The position numbers were made by a program, and so were the translations under genes. The notes beneath the pieces are model-generated. The model was not told the DNA's origin and ran no database searches. It saw only the letters and a list, made by a program, of their open reading frames with translations. 64,000 nucleotides of DNA, from NCBI GenBank assembly GCA_015501605.1, contig JADNRZ010000008.1:1984001-2048000 (forward strand). The letters run 5' to 3'. Numbering within the stretch: the stretch's first letter is position 1; the number at the start of each line of letters is the position of its first letter. Source of the stretch: Panaeolus papilionaceus (taxonomy: Eukaryota; Basidiomycota; Agaricomycetes; Agaricales). Positions 42,520-54,479 of the stretch are shown here, piece after piece.

Positions 42520-43708
42520 CTGACACATTCAACTATCACTACCATGGCCTCACCAGCAGCCGAAGCCCATGCTCGCATGCACCCCGACCTTCTACCAGCA
42601 ACCTCAGACATCCGAGCGCGTTCTGCAGACTCTATGTGTAAATGAACATTACGAGTGACATACAATTAAACAGCTTCAACTTGACTTTTGGTGAGTATTT
42701 GACTCAAGTATTTGAATCGTATAAAGCAACTAACTAACGTGTCGACATCAGAATTATAGCACAGATCCACATGCCCCAGCCGTGATTTAATGACCTTGCC
42801 TTCTTTTTCGAGAATATTGGGTTTTTGTGTAACACTGTCAATTGATATATCGATTCAGCGAACATAGATACAATCATCCGACGTGGATTGGGATGCAGAG
42901 CCATGGAATTCATCATCAGTACCTTTGCGATTTCTCGGAGAAACAATTATACTGATGCTTGTCATATTTCATGGTTGCGGTGTTGTGATTTGCCCCAGTG
43001 CTGTCTTCATCTAAACCGCCTATCATTCCTCACCAACGCCCCATGTCGCTCTTTAACCAGTCGCCCATATTTATGTTCATTTATATTAATTTCATATACG
43101 ATCCAACACCTTCCTGTCGTGCTTGGATGTGTGGCTGATTCATGTAGAGGGATTGCGGATCTCGACCCCGGTGCAAACTAAACAGATGTAATTGACGAAA
43201 GGCTCGGTATGACACGAGGGACGAGAAAGGGTGAAATCGAGAGTAAGACCTTTTTACAAATGATGAGAAGCGAGAGAATTCGAAACACGACAGTAATCAA
43301 CAACAGAAGTGATGCAGGTCCAAACAGGCAGCATAGATAGAACCGGAGACAGAAAATGGAGTGTTGGAGACGAAAAAGGGGATCATAAACGAGGGAGGCT
43401 AAATAGAGTGTCAAAAGTAAATCGAAAATGAAAGCATGAACTTGACAAATGGGAGAGTATAACGAGTCGTGATGAGCCCGAAGAGGTTGCAATCGGTACA
43501 GAGGATCGAAATGAGCGACAATGCACCGAAACTTGAGTATGCCATGAGAACAAAGATGAACGATGGTGAAAAAAAGAATGACGTGGAACTGAAAAAAAAA
43601 AAAAAAAAAAGATGAGCAAGAGAGGGATGATACGAAGAGCAAACGAGATCGACTACAACACTACAAGCCGTAATGAGAACTAAAAAAGGCCAAGTGATAA
43701 CATGACTA
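42520..43708. other. Intergenic, 3' flank of GTPase B
   Basis: Contains a run of about 20 A at 43590-43609. A minus-strand frame at 43178-43642 is low-complexity Phe/Leu/Ser and is not credible. Nothing else is recognised. Confidence 0.4.
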
Positions 43709-45342
43709 TCAGGGGCGACCCTCGCGTCGAGAGCGAAATTGGAGCTTGTCCATGAGAGGTCGGAAAACTTTCTTGACGCGATCTCTTAAAGATACCTGTG
43801 ATGTGACACTACCTTCGCGGCGATCCGCAGAAGCCAGAGGTTGTTTGGAAGTATTGCCTTGAGGAGCGGTGCTGTGAGTTAGCTCAAGAGCGTGTTCCAA
43901 ACCTAATAGGCAATCAGCCTGATAAGGTATCGTAAGCGAGTGATGAATACCTTTCTCATATCCCTTCGGCGGGTTTCCATGCTCCAGGAGAGTCGTCACA
44001 CGTTGCGCCAACTCTTGTTTAATGAGATCAAGTTGTTGCGTGAGTGTTGCCTCCCGGACACAATCTGGATTCGTGTGGAGGTGAGCGAGAGCTTGCGTCA
44101 ATGCTGCCTGCTCCCCTCGAGCGTCATTGACGTGATCCAGTAGGTCCTGGTAAACACATCGCTCTAGTGCTCCTTCGAATCCAGGAGGTGGGGTACCAAA
44201 GTCAATGAGCTGTCCTAGAAACTTCGACAGGTCATCCTTGACCTCCGGAAGTTTCGCATACACCACCGATTCAAGTTGTGGGTCAGGGTCGCTGATGAGC
44301 TGTGTTTTCTCCTGTTGAAGAGACTCCATCTCTTGTCGGGCATTAGTGACGCGGTCGAGGAGCTCCTGGTAGAGAAATGGTGCCGAATGATGTTTGGGGT
44401 TGGTTGCCAGTACTAGTGTGTGATCTGTTAGCGGAAACTGATTATACCCTCCAGAATTGATATTATCTCGCAGTATTTGTATGGCTGATTCGTAGTTGTT
44501 ATAAGACCTGGATACACGTGCGCCTTTACTAACTGGCCCCTGGAATCGAAGTGTTAAAAGTCATGAATGTAAAGAAGCAGATAAAATGACGATACCTTCC
44601 AGATGTCATCTCGGAGTTGGACAAAGTTTGCTTCTGCACGCTTTTTGGGTTGTCCATCGCTCACCTTGTCCCACATAGTGGTGACGATGCTTACACAATT
44701 GAATGCCTTATCATCCAAGAGCGATTGAATCATCTTAATTGTCCGACGCTTGCTCCCTGGGGCTCTTGTGTCAGTTATTGGGCTAAAATACAGGACTCCG
44801 TAGAGCCTCCCAACACTGATTGAATGTAAGCGAAAATATATGGTGTTAATATAACATCAAAATTCCATTGATATTGCTCCTCACTGTTGGTCTGTCATCC
44901 ACTTTTTCACCTTTGTTATGATTTCTAGTTCTGATATTTTGGTATCAGAGAAACCAGGCGTGTCGATTAAGCAGAGTGTGAAGGTTAAGGATCGCCATTT
45001 TACAATTGCATTCTTTACTTTATAACCAGTGACGTCTTGGGTGAATCCGGCCAGTTGATCTTTCGATAGTCCCAAGGATTGACCCTCCCCAGCCAGCGCT
45101 TCGATAAACTACATCCGGAGGTAATAAAAAGTGTAAGTAATTTATGCGAACGGGAAGCCCATAAACACTTGCACGACTCTTCCCCGCGCCTGTGGGACCC
45201 AAGATGCTGTGAGGTGCAGCAATCAGCAAGGGTAATACATGTATATATGCCAAGGCATTTCGTACAGAATGCACCAAAGGGGATCTCTCGAAACGGACTC
45301 GCATGGCTCCACTGAAACTTCTCCTAAGATACTGAGTTCCAT
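43709..45342 (-). CDS. G-domain (AIG1/septin-like) GTPase, copy B
   Basis: Five exons: 45342..45266, 45206..45173, 45108..44885, 44815..44596 and 44539..43709; 1386 nt, 461 aa. Exon 2 (34 nt) encodes the P-loop GPTGAGKS (residues 29-36). DTPGFSD (86-92) is the G3 motif and TTMWD (157-161) takes the place of G4 (N/T-K-x-D). The intron after exon 2 has a GC donor (GCAAGT). Such proteins bind and hydrolyse GTP and, in the AIG1/GIMAP, Toc and septin families, often assemble on membranes; the role here is unknown. The C-terminal 250 residues look helical, with a long Gln/Glu-rich stretch and a basic tail (RSRREGRP), and are about 90 aa longer than in copies C and D. All motifs are intact. A TATA-like ACTTATACTT lies about 30 bp upstream of the ATG. 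Confidence 0.85.
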
Positions 45343-45434
45343 TTTGCTTAGGGTTATCTTGATATTGAGCAAGTATAAGTAGCGGTCGGAGTGTTTATCG
45401 TGATTGTAAGATAAGAAGACTACTACGAGCATCG

Positions 45435-46115
45435 GTGATTGTGGCTGAGGATCGTCAACGCCCCGCAGAGGAGTTGCGGCCCTTAGTCAGCGTACAGCCA
45501 CTTAAATTCCCACGACACACACACACTTTTCAAGTTCTCTACAGCAAACGAAGCCGGGAAACCACACACCTAAAGCATGCCCGCGTTGAGTTCACACGTC
45601 ATGCTCTACACAAAGATGAAGAGCGGGTCGAGCTGCAAGATATGCTCATGATCCTGAAGAAGCGTGTCGACGGGATCCCGAGTTGAAGGCGACAGGGGCA
45701 AAACTATCAGCAATCGCGACATCAAAAGACCTTATCAACATCAGTTTGAAAACTAGCAGGACCGATACCACTACTGCACGAAACTTCGCGCGCGAGATGG
45801 TTAACTTGGGGGTTCCTGAACGCAAAGTCGGAGATGCTATCGTGTCGATAGGATCAGCCCCTGGAGTATCTGTGAAGCATAAAATGAGTGAGACGGTTGT
45901 TCGAAGGGCAGAAATGGAGGATGGCGTACTAGCAGATATGCAGTTGGCTTATGAAATGGCAAATGCGAAAGGTATGAGCTATAATAAAATATAAATCAAA
46001 AGTGTATGAGCTGATTTGAATTGTTTGACAGACCTTACCGTCAGTTCCGACTAGACATCACACAAATTTATCGAATTAGAGTCTCGAATAGTCGCAATTT
46101 CGGTCAAGGACTACA
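45435..46115 (+). pseudogene. Decayed gene of a repeated Agaricomycete hypothetical family
   Basis: Two frames join at 45683-45686, where the first stops and the second continues, so a one-base frameshift is likely. The second reads ATSKDLINISLKTSRTDTT and then ARNFAREMVNLGVPERKVGD. A GTATGA...ACAG intron (about 45976-46031) leads into DLTVSSD, then a stop, then TSHKFIELESR. I recall the sense GD-x-TSH...YESRH in a large family of hypothetical proteins in Agaricomycetes, where a glycine codon sits at the position of this TAG; that is memory, not a search. It carries at least two lesions. It lies divergently 93 bp from GTPase B. Function unknown. Confidence 0.5.
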
Positions 46116-46439
46116 CCGCTTCTGGGACTTCCTTACAGCCCCCCACTTGCCATTGTGGCATGGCCCCATGCGGAGCCCTATGCCACAAACCCTCCACTTA
46201 AAAGTTGCGGGAATGATGGGAAAATGGCAGATTATATTCGCCGTCGTACTTTACGCAAGCCCAACACCCCTCTGCATTCCATTTGACTTGTTTGGCTGTT
46301 TCTCCCAGCACTCCTCGTCGAGGGCCGATTCGTGTTTAACGAGTCCCGAAGGAAGGGGAGCAAAGATAGTGATCAAGATGCGCAGACGTGACTTCGGTCC
46401 AGCGAGAGGGATTTGATGACAAGAGAAGCGAACTGACAA
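46116..46439. other. Intergenic, nothing recognised
   Basis: Possible decayed continuation of the preceding pseudogene; no motif supports it. Confidence 0.3.
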
Positions 46440-48668
46440 CTTGAAGAGAGGGTATAAAAAGCTGAAGGGAGGAGGAGAGGTAGGGGAGCAACGACATAAG
46501 CAAGGGAGAAGCTATTCGAACGACGCAATTGACTTGTGGTGGCGTCAACGCATGAAGACGTCCGTTAGACAAAGTTGCCCAAACTGTGTGTATGTACCGC
46601 AATTGGACTCAGTGGGTGAAGCAATCAGGCCTGGCGTATCATGGTGGCTGATTGAAGAAATCAACGATCAAACTGAGAGGAAGGAGCTACGAACGAGCAC
46701 ACAAAAACCTCGCACGCGCCACAATGAAGCAAAATCAAGGTGAACACAAACTAGGTAAGCACGCACACTGTCAGAGGTGGGAAAATACCCAGCTCCATCG
46801 TCGCGATAACGCGCAAAAGTTATGTGGCCCCACCGACTCAAGTCCCAAATTAAAAATCATACAGCCACCGACCACACACTGAGTATCACCCCCCAAGCAG
46901 AAGAGCGGACACTGACGCAACATCTGCTCTGAATCTACACCGGAACATCCAACAGCGCAGATTAAACGGGATGTAAGCGTGTAGGTCTGCTGTTGGTGGA
47001 ATGAGAAGACCGTGTCTGGTGTGGTGATGATGGCGAGAATTAGAGCAAGAGTGAGCCAAGGAAGAGAGAAAATGAAAATAAAAAACCACGAACGATCGTT
47101 GGAACGATGATACAGAAAACCGATACACAAGCACAATCGCCCTACCACCAAGCTCCTTCTGCGAACTCGTTATTAACCAGGATTACACGCGAAGACGCCT
47201 GTTAAGTACAGTGTGCCGCACGAAGCCGGTAAAGCCACGAAATTGAGCTTGGTGGATGGGATTGATGTGCACCCTCTTTTGAAAGAGTGAACCTTCAATG
47301 GTGTTTTTCCATCCAGCCTCTATCCAACGCCCAGTCATCGCCATCGCCACCTCCATCGCTGCGATAAAGCACAAAAATGAAAAGGGGAGACAGACATTTT
47401 AAACAGAAGGAAAATAAACGTGATAAAATCATTCTCGACCTACGAGTCAAACGACGACAGCACGAAATTTTTTCCCAGGGTAATCAACAAGCCACAATAC
47501 GAACACTAAAGAGATGAAAGTGTGCGTCGTAGACTTTTGATAGGAACCTGCGAGTACCGCCGTCGTATGGGACTCGAGGATGGAGAGTTGGGTCAAGCAA
47601 CGAAGAGGATAAGTAAAGCAAGGGAAAGAAAGAAACCGCAGAATCTCACAAAGACGACCGCTGCTACCCACTTGAAGACTAAGGGAGCACAGGGCAACAT
47701 TGAGAGTGTCAACGTCACCGGAGTCGACCTGATCGAGGTACTTTCCGACCGTCTGGGGATATCGGCTTCAAAAGAATAATCAAGCGTTCTGGAGGCGATG
47801 ACGAGTCGCGAAGAATAGCCTATGATAGATGGATATAACAAAGCAGCGACAAGGAGCTGGAGGAAAGAGGGATAAAGCTGTCGAGGTCTGTCACTAACCA
47901 GCTCACCCACACAATACCGGAACCACAACCGAGTAAATGTTGGATGTCATATCAATACCCACCACACCTCTCAAAGACCTCTACGTGTCCAGCCACGTGA
48001 ATACGGGGTATCAGTAGCGTTCAACACTCGATGGGTACGTACGACGGTATCATTGCCATCAGAGGGGAACAAAAGACCAAAGCTCGACTACAAACCCAAC
48101 CAACCACCACCGAGCATGGGTATGAGACGCGGCTCACCAGTGCACAGCACACAGATTGTTTCAATCAAAGTGCGCAGAAGTAGACTGGGAATCGGATGCA
48201 TCGCAATCTTACGCGGTGGTCAAGGTTGTTGTGATCATCATAGAGAGCGGGATGCTTCACACAGAGCACTCGAAATGAAGGTCCCCAGGCGTCGACGACC
48301 TATCACACCACTCCGTCCAACCCTTCCACAACCTCCGCCTCGTAGCAACATAACCCTGCCTCCTCCACAGGAAAAACCACCATTGAAACAATAACCGAAA
48401 TCGCCACCACCCACCACCTCACCACCAAGTATCCTGATGCCAGAGGGTTGGAACCCGGTGTATACCCGATGTCATCTAATAGTTGACGTGGGTTGTAAAC
48501 CAGGGAAGTAACACCTGGGCCGTCCTCGGTGGCTATGCAGGTTGTGCGATGCCAGTTGAAAATGAGACTAGAAGATGAACGAAGAGGAAGGAGAATTCCG
48601 CATGCAAACTAATTCCATCCAACTGCCCAACTCTCCACTCTGACCCAACTCAACAACAACCAACCGTC

Positions 48669-48774
48669 ATCCACCATGATGATATCTGGAAGGATTTCAA
48701 CCTGCTGTATTTACACAATGAAAAATATACATCTACAAATAAAGCAGGTAGCCACCTGTCATTACTGGGTGGAT
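48669..48774 (+). repeat. Hairpin unit H1-e
   Basis: ATCCACCATGATGA at the left and TCATTACTGGGTGGAT at the right; the inner arms AACCTGCTGTATTTA and AAATAAAGCAGGTA are still complementary in large part. Confidence 0.65.
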
Positions 48775-49077
48775 GACTTGGCCGTGTCATGACTCGTAGT
48801 GCAAAGGAGCAAAAACTAGAGATGGCCCTGTTGCCCTGCTGAAAAGCAAAGCAGAGGGAGAGACGAAAAAAAATCAGGCAGGCGGAGGAAATAAAAACGA
48901 TAAGGAGAGAATTGATCTGCAAGAGATAAGGACGAAGAGAGGAGCGATGATTGTATGAAACCTAGCCTGATAATCATCGGACAAGGTCATCTTCAGAGAG
49001 TAGGAAGAGGTTGTAAACCATGATGTGTCGCAGTCCCACTACCCGCCCCATATCCAACCCAACGACAACCAGCGCCC

Positions 49078-49181
49078 ATCCACCAAGATGATATTTGGAG
49101 GAATTCAACCTGGCTTATTTATGCAATGAAAAAGTAACCAGGCGCACTAAACCAGGTAATCCTATGTCACCATTGGTGGAT
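49078..49181 (+). repeat. Hairpin unit H1-f
   Basis: ATCCACCAAGATGA at the left and TCACCATTGGTGGAT at the right; inner arms AACCTGGCTTATTTA and TAAACCAGGTA. Follows H1-e as the second member of the dimer. Confidence 0.65.
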
Positions 49182-49638
49182 GACTTGGCTATGTCGCTCT
49201 AACAGGACGAGTGAAAAAGGATAAACCAAAGAGCAGGGAAGAGAAGAAAAAATCTGCCAGAGATATCAACAAAGATCGCGACAGATGTGGATCATTGCGA
49301 CACAAAAAACATGAAGCACAATACAACATTGAAGGACGCCGGCATGTGCATCATTGTGATGAAGCTTATCCACAAAATCGTCGGGAACGTCGTTTTCAGA
49401 AAGCAGGGAGGGATAGTAGTGATGACGTGTCACTTGGGCTTGAGAGAGCAAGAAGAGAAAGTGCGAGCAGAGGCAACAAAATAAAATAAAAAATAACAAG
49501 ACACTAATGCCTGAAGACGCCTAAGATTACGACTGTTCAGCAGATTGTCGTCAGAGCTGGCTATGAACGACGAAGGAGAAGACGTGGTGGGTGAGGGAAG
49601 GGAAGGGAAGGGGACTTTGATGAAAGACTGAACCGGTA

Positions 49639-49673
49639 TCCTAATTAGGTAGAACACAGTATTTGGGGTCCTG
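49639..49673 (+). repeat. Array end module, copy 7
   Basis: TCCTAATTAGG to GGGGTCCTG, 26 bp start to start; CATCTCGACTCG follows about 40 bp later. Confidence 0.65.
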
Positions 49674-50535
49674 CGTCCTTTGACTGGACCCCTGAATTCA
49701 TCACTGTCCATCTCGACTCGATGGTCGAACACCACAGGGATTACAACGCTTCGATGACATTAAATGAGATATAAAATAACATGCGCAGTAATATTCTGTA
49801 TAATGAGGCACACAAAATGATCCTATCATCCTAACGCTGGCAAAATGCACTTCACAATGTCCACAACAGAGGTATACTTTAATGCGAGGTTATAACACAC
49901 ACAAAGACGCATCAATTCGTAAGTATTGATATTGATATCGTCACCGTCGGTGCATACAAATTGAACCGTCAGCTTCGTATCGAACTGAGTGCGGAGTGAA
50001 AAACAAACTAAAACCAAGTGTGTGTAAATAAAGGAAAGAGCAGAGAAACGAGGCTCCAGAGGTCAGACGCATCATGGGGATTATCATAATTCGTAGTCGG
50101 TGGTCGTATCGTCACTATTGCGAGACATCTCCCATTCGGTCTCCTATCACTCTGTCCGAAAGACATGATGCCCAATCACCACCACTGAGCATCCCGAGGA
50201 GGTGTTTCGACAGACCCAGATCAGTACACACAGTCTCCCGCCCTCCGAGTCAGTGTGCATTATAGCCAGGAATGAAATGCACCCCAACATGCTCAGTAGA
50301 TATCGAACATCGACGACCGATACAGCTATCAAAGCCCAAAGAATAAAGTAATTCAACACCTTATTCACCGCTCCATCCATCCCTCGATCCAAAAATATCA
50401 CAACACCAAGGACCCTGCAACCGAGTGAAAAACTCAACGGCCTGAACCCAGCTCACACAGGATGACAACTGCTAGTCAAAGTGGATGTAAAGCCGAGTGA
50501 CCAATGTGACAGCAGTATCATACTCGGTGGATGGT
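49674..50535 (+). repeat. Tail of array 7 and a short array remnant
   Basis: 49730-49815 matches the stretches after arrays 1 and before array 6. 50155-50535 holds CCACCACTGAGCATC and CTCGGTGG arms and the right-arm phrase ACTCGGTGGAT (50521). No gene is supported. Confidence 0.4.
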
Positions 50536-50739
50536 TCGGTGTAAGTTGGTGGATAGCAAGATCGTTGCGCATCGCATGTTAACCAGATAAAAGACCAGCG
50601 TCAACCGTAAATTCACCATCCAAAGCTCCATCTCATCCCATCCAACCCCTATAGAACTCCTCCAAGCCCGACGACAGCACCCCTTGGCTCGTTGCTCGTT
50701 TCCTCTTTCGCGTCTCTCCTTTCTACTGCCATCATCAAC

Positions 50740-50784
50740 ACGAGCACCAGCACGAGCACCAGCACCAGCACCACCAGCTTGCTC
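50740..50784. repeat. AGCACC microsatellite
   Basis: Imperfect (CGAGCACCAGCACC) units over about 40 bp. Confidence 0.6.
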
Positions 50785-50879
50785 AGTCACCAAAGCCACT
50801 GGCACGCTCAAGGTGAGCAGCTGATCGGCCAATGTTCTCTACAGGTGGCTTTTTCTTTTTTGTGCTTGTTTTCATTGTC

Positions 50880-51450
50880 CCACTCTCATCACCACTGGTT
50901 TGGGTACTAGTGGCGTTAATGTGTGCCGTCTGCGAGCGATGCAAACGAGAGTGCGTTGTTTTAATTTTATCTTGTACACCCACTCTCACTACTGCTCGTG
51001 GTCTGTGAGCCACTAGTGATGGGACGTTTTGTTTGTGAGCAACACGACGAGAATGGGTTGTACTGATTTTCATTCTTATTTCACTCTCACCACCCCGGTC
51101 ATATGCCAGAGGTGGTTGCGGTGGTTGTCCACGAGCAATGCATCCATGAGTGGAATCTATTTTACTCTTAACCGACTCTCACCGCAGCTAGTTTGATGAG
51201 CCAGCCGTGGTTGGGATGCATTGTACATGAGCAACGCGCACGAGATTGTTATTTTTTTTTGCCTTCTGAACCACTCCCCCCACCAGTGGTCTGTGCGCCG
51301 CTGGTGTTGCCGCGTGTCGTCTGTGAGCGATGTGCATGAGAGTGGGTTGTTTTAATTGGATCTTCGTAACGCGCTCCCACAGCACAAATCAGGGCATGTC
51401 GTCTATGAGCGATGCGCGGCGGCCTGAGAGTGGGCTCTCTCTTTTACTCT
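50880..51450. repeat. About 95-105-bp satellite, six diverged units
   Basis: A unit containing CCACTCTCACCACT, a CCACTAGTG-like string, GTGAGCGATGC, GAGAGTGGGTTG and a T-rich tract recurs with the GAGC-A/G-A marker at about 50932, 51036, 51130, 51228, 51322 and 51404. Units are diverged, so it is old. It lies just before the second MITE copy and the GTPase duplication. Confidence 0.6.
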
Positions 51451-51854
51451 TGCCAGTTCATTCGAGCCTCGCTCTTGCTGCCACCGCTCTTAGCGCACAC
51501 TGCTCTTTCCACTGAGAGGAGTGGGGGCGCACTGCACTCGAGAGTGTGTTTGTTCAATTCATCCTTGACTTCTTGCATCTTTACCACCTGCACGTGCGCA
51601 CGTGGCGCGATGTGTTCTCAGTGGGAGGTATTGTGTACCGTCCACTTAATCCTTCCCATCACGACCAGCCCTCTCATTTTGACGCATATTTATGTACATT
51701 CTCCCAATATAAGACGTGATTTGATGAGGGTGCTGATGTGTGAAAAGCAAGACCGTGATAATTTCCGCTCGACCACTGCTCCGTTCACGCGCTGCGCGCT
51801 CTTCGTAGATTCGCGGCTTTCCTTTTGATTCATACCGTGTCCCGTGAGCTTGAG

Positions 51855-52013
51855 TTTATCATGTACGGAGTTCAACCATGGATCCAAGCTTTTATGCCCC
51901 TCGTATTTCGTGTTTCGTGTTGGTATCTCGTCTTCGGTGTTGTGGACTGTCCGTGTACCCATTCGTTAGTGCTTGATTCTTGTCATTTTCGCCATATCCG
52001 CACGCGCACATCA
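51855..52013. mobile_element. Second, partial copy of the MITE-like insertion
   Basis: Related to the right part of 16675-17150: CCCTCGTATTTCGTGTTTCGT, GTCCGTGTAC, then CACGCGCACATCA at the end. The left end could not be placed. What follows is CTGG in place of CCGG. Confidence 0.5.
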
Positions 52014-52271
52014 CTGGCGAGCGACGCAACACGGACACCATGAGCTACAGTAAACTCTCGCGTCATTGTCGATTTCAAGTTGCTCGGCATGTATGTCTCT
52101 AAGATATATTTCTGTCGATATCCACAACACACATATCTCTCGCATTTCACTGCAGTCACCCAAATCAGGGCTTTCAAATTCCGAAGTACACGCCCCTGTT
52201 CCAGATTTGACTAGCTGCCGATATCACTGTCATACCAACATGATGTCCAAATAATGACGATCGGCCCTTTT

Positions 52272-52514
52272 ATGTGGGCGCGAGAGGCTTGTGGTCCCCA
52301 AGGTCTGCTACCCTTCGTGGTCGCGTTCGTTCTTCACCCTTCCCCTCTGTTCAGCTCTAGCACACTTCATGTTCCGTCCACCTCCTCACCCCTCTTAGAC
52401 ATTGACGGTCAAACCCACGAGCTCATCTGGCTGCGTGGGTCATTCGAAAAGTTCGAGCACCGGATAAATCAAAAGCTCGCTGTGATGATTATTACAGTGG
52501 CGGCAACAGGATAA
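52272..52514 (+). other. Paired open frame upstream of GTPase C (possible exon remnant)
   Basis: A frame including LPFVVAFVLHPSPL and FEKFEH is also found upstream of GTPase D at 58264-58469 (PPFVVAFVLRPSSL, FEKFEH). Several differences fall in third codon positions, but the middle diverges and no family is recognised. It is part of the duplicated upstream block (about 52065-52890 and 58090-58935). Confidence 0.25.
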
Positions 52515-52892
52515 CAAGCACGCAACTCACGACAACGGGAGCCATGCTCATTGATGATGGTAATGTTATAAATAACTCGTTAATAAGCTCATACCGCAAC
52601 CAGACTACGTTTTCGAATATCTATATCTATACTAATTCTCTGAAACGAACAAGGATATCACGAGAATTTCTCTCGCAAGAGCACTACCCATCATCATTGT
52701 GTTCTTATCTCGAATAATACGAAGGATGCGACTGTTTTGCCCTGACACTGCTGGGAACTTGTTCACTCAAATGCTCTATCACCACGTGTTGAATGTACCT
52801 AAAATTGTCGAGCTTATTTCTGCCTTGATCACCATAACACTGACAGACCCAGCATTTGCTTCTTACTATCATCCTCTCTACTCCCCTCAATC

Positions 52893-54268
52893 ATGACAAC
52901 TCAGCCGGAGAATAATCCCGATGATGAGAGATGCAAGGATCTCAATCTCGTCCCCATTGCTGACTTGGCAATTCAGTTCAAGCATGGCCGAGATGCAGTC
53001 TTCCTGTAGGTTATGTTGGACTTGACCTGCTGTGTAAAGACAAATATTGATTTATGGTCTGTTTTATAGAGTGATGGGTCCCACGGGAGCCGGAAAGAGC
53101 AGAGTAAGTCGGATTTCAGTTGATACACACAGCAAGGGCGGTAGTGGTTAATATAAATGCTACTAATTTTTCAAATACGTAGTTCATTGAAGCATTGGCT
53201 GGAAATGATGCACTGGGGATCTCGAAGGATCAGTTGGACAGTGTGACACAGGTGATCACGACGTATCAGTTTACAAACATCAATCTGCGGAAGGGGACCG
53301 GAACCAGTACTAGAAGGTGCAGAGCAGAAGACGGGCAGGTCTACATTCTCGACACCCCTGGCTTCTCAGATAGTCATATTTCCGAATTTGAAATCATCAA
53401 AATGGTGTCAGTCTGGATGAACACTCACAAGTACGTTTGCCACTCACTAGCTCCTTGATCGTGTCTCATTCTGCATATGCATCAGCTGCTCACGCATAAA
53501 TACCATCTTCTATTTATGGCCAATCACTGACACGCGGCTGCCGGGCAGCAAACGTAGAACGATTGAAATGTTGAAGCTACTGGCAGCTATCAACACTGAT
53601 CAGCCTGGCGAAATAATAGTCATCACAACAATGTGGGACAGACTGTGGAACGAACGGACAATTGCTGCAGCTGAGGAACGGTTTGTACAGCTACGAGATC
53701 ATGTCTGGAAGGTTTGATCTACATTCGTTATTCATCTATTCTGGTCATTTTTTGACTGGATATGCCACTTCTTTATTAGGACTTACAAGCACAAGGAGGT
53801 TTGGTCATTAAGTTTACGAACACCCACAGCTCTGCTATCGACTGCCTTAAATACAACACTGGCATGCTCCTTTCAGGTATCCAAAACAGCTCGAGAGAAC
53901 GGCTTCGAGATGAGACTTATGGTCCTCACCTCTACCATGACCTTCTCGAGCGCATACAGGCCGCACAGCAGCGCAATGACAACATGAAAGCTGAGCTCGG
54001 TGACCCAGTTGTACAGTCTAACCAGGAACTCAAGGCACTCACAGAGGAACAACTGCAAAAAGCAGAACAGCTGTTGACAAAATTCGAGGGTCAGCTGATT
54101 TCGTTCGGCGAGCCTCCCGTGGGATTTGAGGAGTCCCTTGCTTCCATACAGAGCATCGTTGACAAACATCACCAGAGGGTTAGTGATGCACGTGTAGCTG
54201 TATTTGGGAAAGCCAAGAACTTCCTGACATTGAAACTACGAGACATTGGGCACAAGATCAGAAAATAG
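52893..54268 (+). CDS. G-domain (AIG1/septin-like) GTPase, copy C
   Basis: Five exons: 52893..53005, 53070..53103, 53183..53430, 53486..53711 and 53780..54268; 1110 nt, 369 aa. Intron phases equal those of copy B, and the 34-nt P-loop exon is kept (GPTGAGKS, residues 41-48). G3 is DTPGFSD (106-112) and the G4-like motif is TTMWD (179-183). SKDQLDSV follows the P-loop exon. The C-terminal 180 residues form a helical, Gln/Glu/Lys-rich region with a basic end (KIRK); it is shorter than in B. No signal peptide. Tandem with copy D, 6 kb away, on the same strand with related upstream DNA. An array starts 210 bp downstream. All motifs are intact; function unknown beyond a probable GTP switch. Confidence 0.87.
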
Positions 54269-54459
54269 TTTTCAGAAGTTGGAGTGTTGGATGTAAGATA
54301 AATAACAACGTCATTGATATGTATAATTACACATATTTGTCCCTTTTACTCTCCAACTTTGTGTTTTCCCTTCCGATGTCTGGGCAGTGGGTATCCCTCG
54401 CTGATGTCGATTTCGCAGAGGATAGGGGCTGACATTCTCTGTTAGTCATAGTATTCCGT

Positions 54460-54477
54460 CCTAAACCCTAAACCCTA
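54460..54477. repeat. Interstitial telomere-like motif
   Basis: CCTAAACCCTAAACCCTA holds about two and a half CCCTAAA units, between the end of GTPase C and array 8. A single TTTAGGG occurs at 60364, after GTPase D. Short enough to be chance. Confidence 0.35.
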
Positions 54478-54479
54478 CA

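Larger units (their letters stand above)
46440..49673 (+). repeat. Hairpin array 7 (non-coding)
   Basis: 46790-47400 matches 13970-14520. 47690-47770 carries a B-type unit close to 27690-27770. CCACC...GGTGG units occur near 48095-48225 and 48420-48535; H1 hairpins lie at 48669-48774 and 49078-49181; another B unit is near 49310-49400. It ends with a complete end module. No coding region is supported. Confidence 0.6.

Noticed and set aside
43178..43642. 154-codon hydrophobic minus-strand frame
   Set aside because: Low-complexity Phe/Leu/Ser driven by poly-A and purine-rich DNA; no start context, introns or homologous copy.
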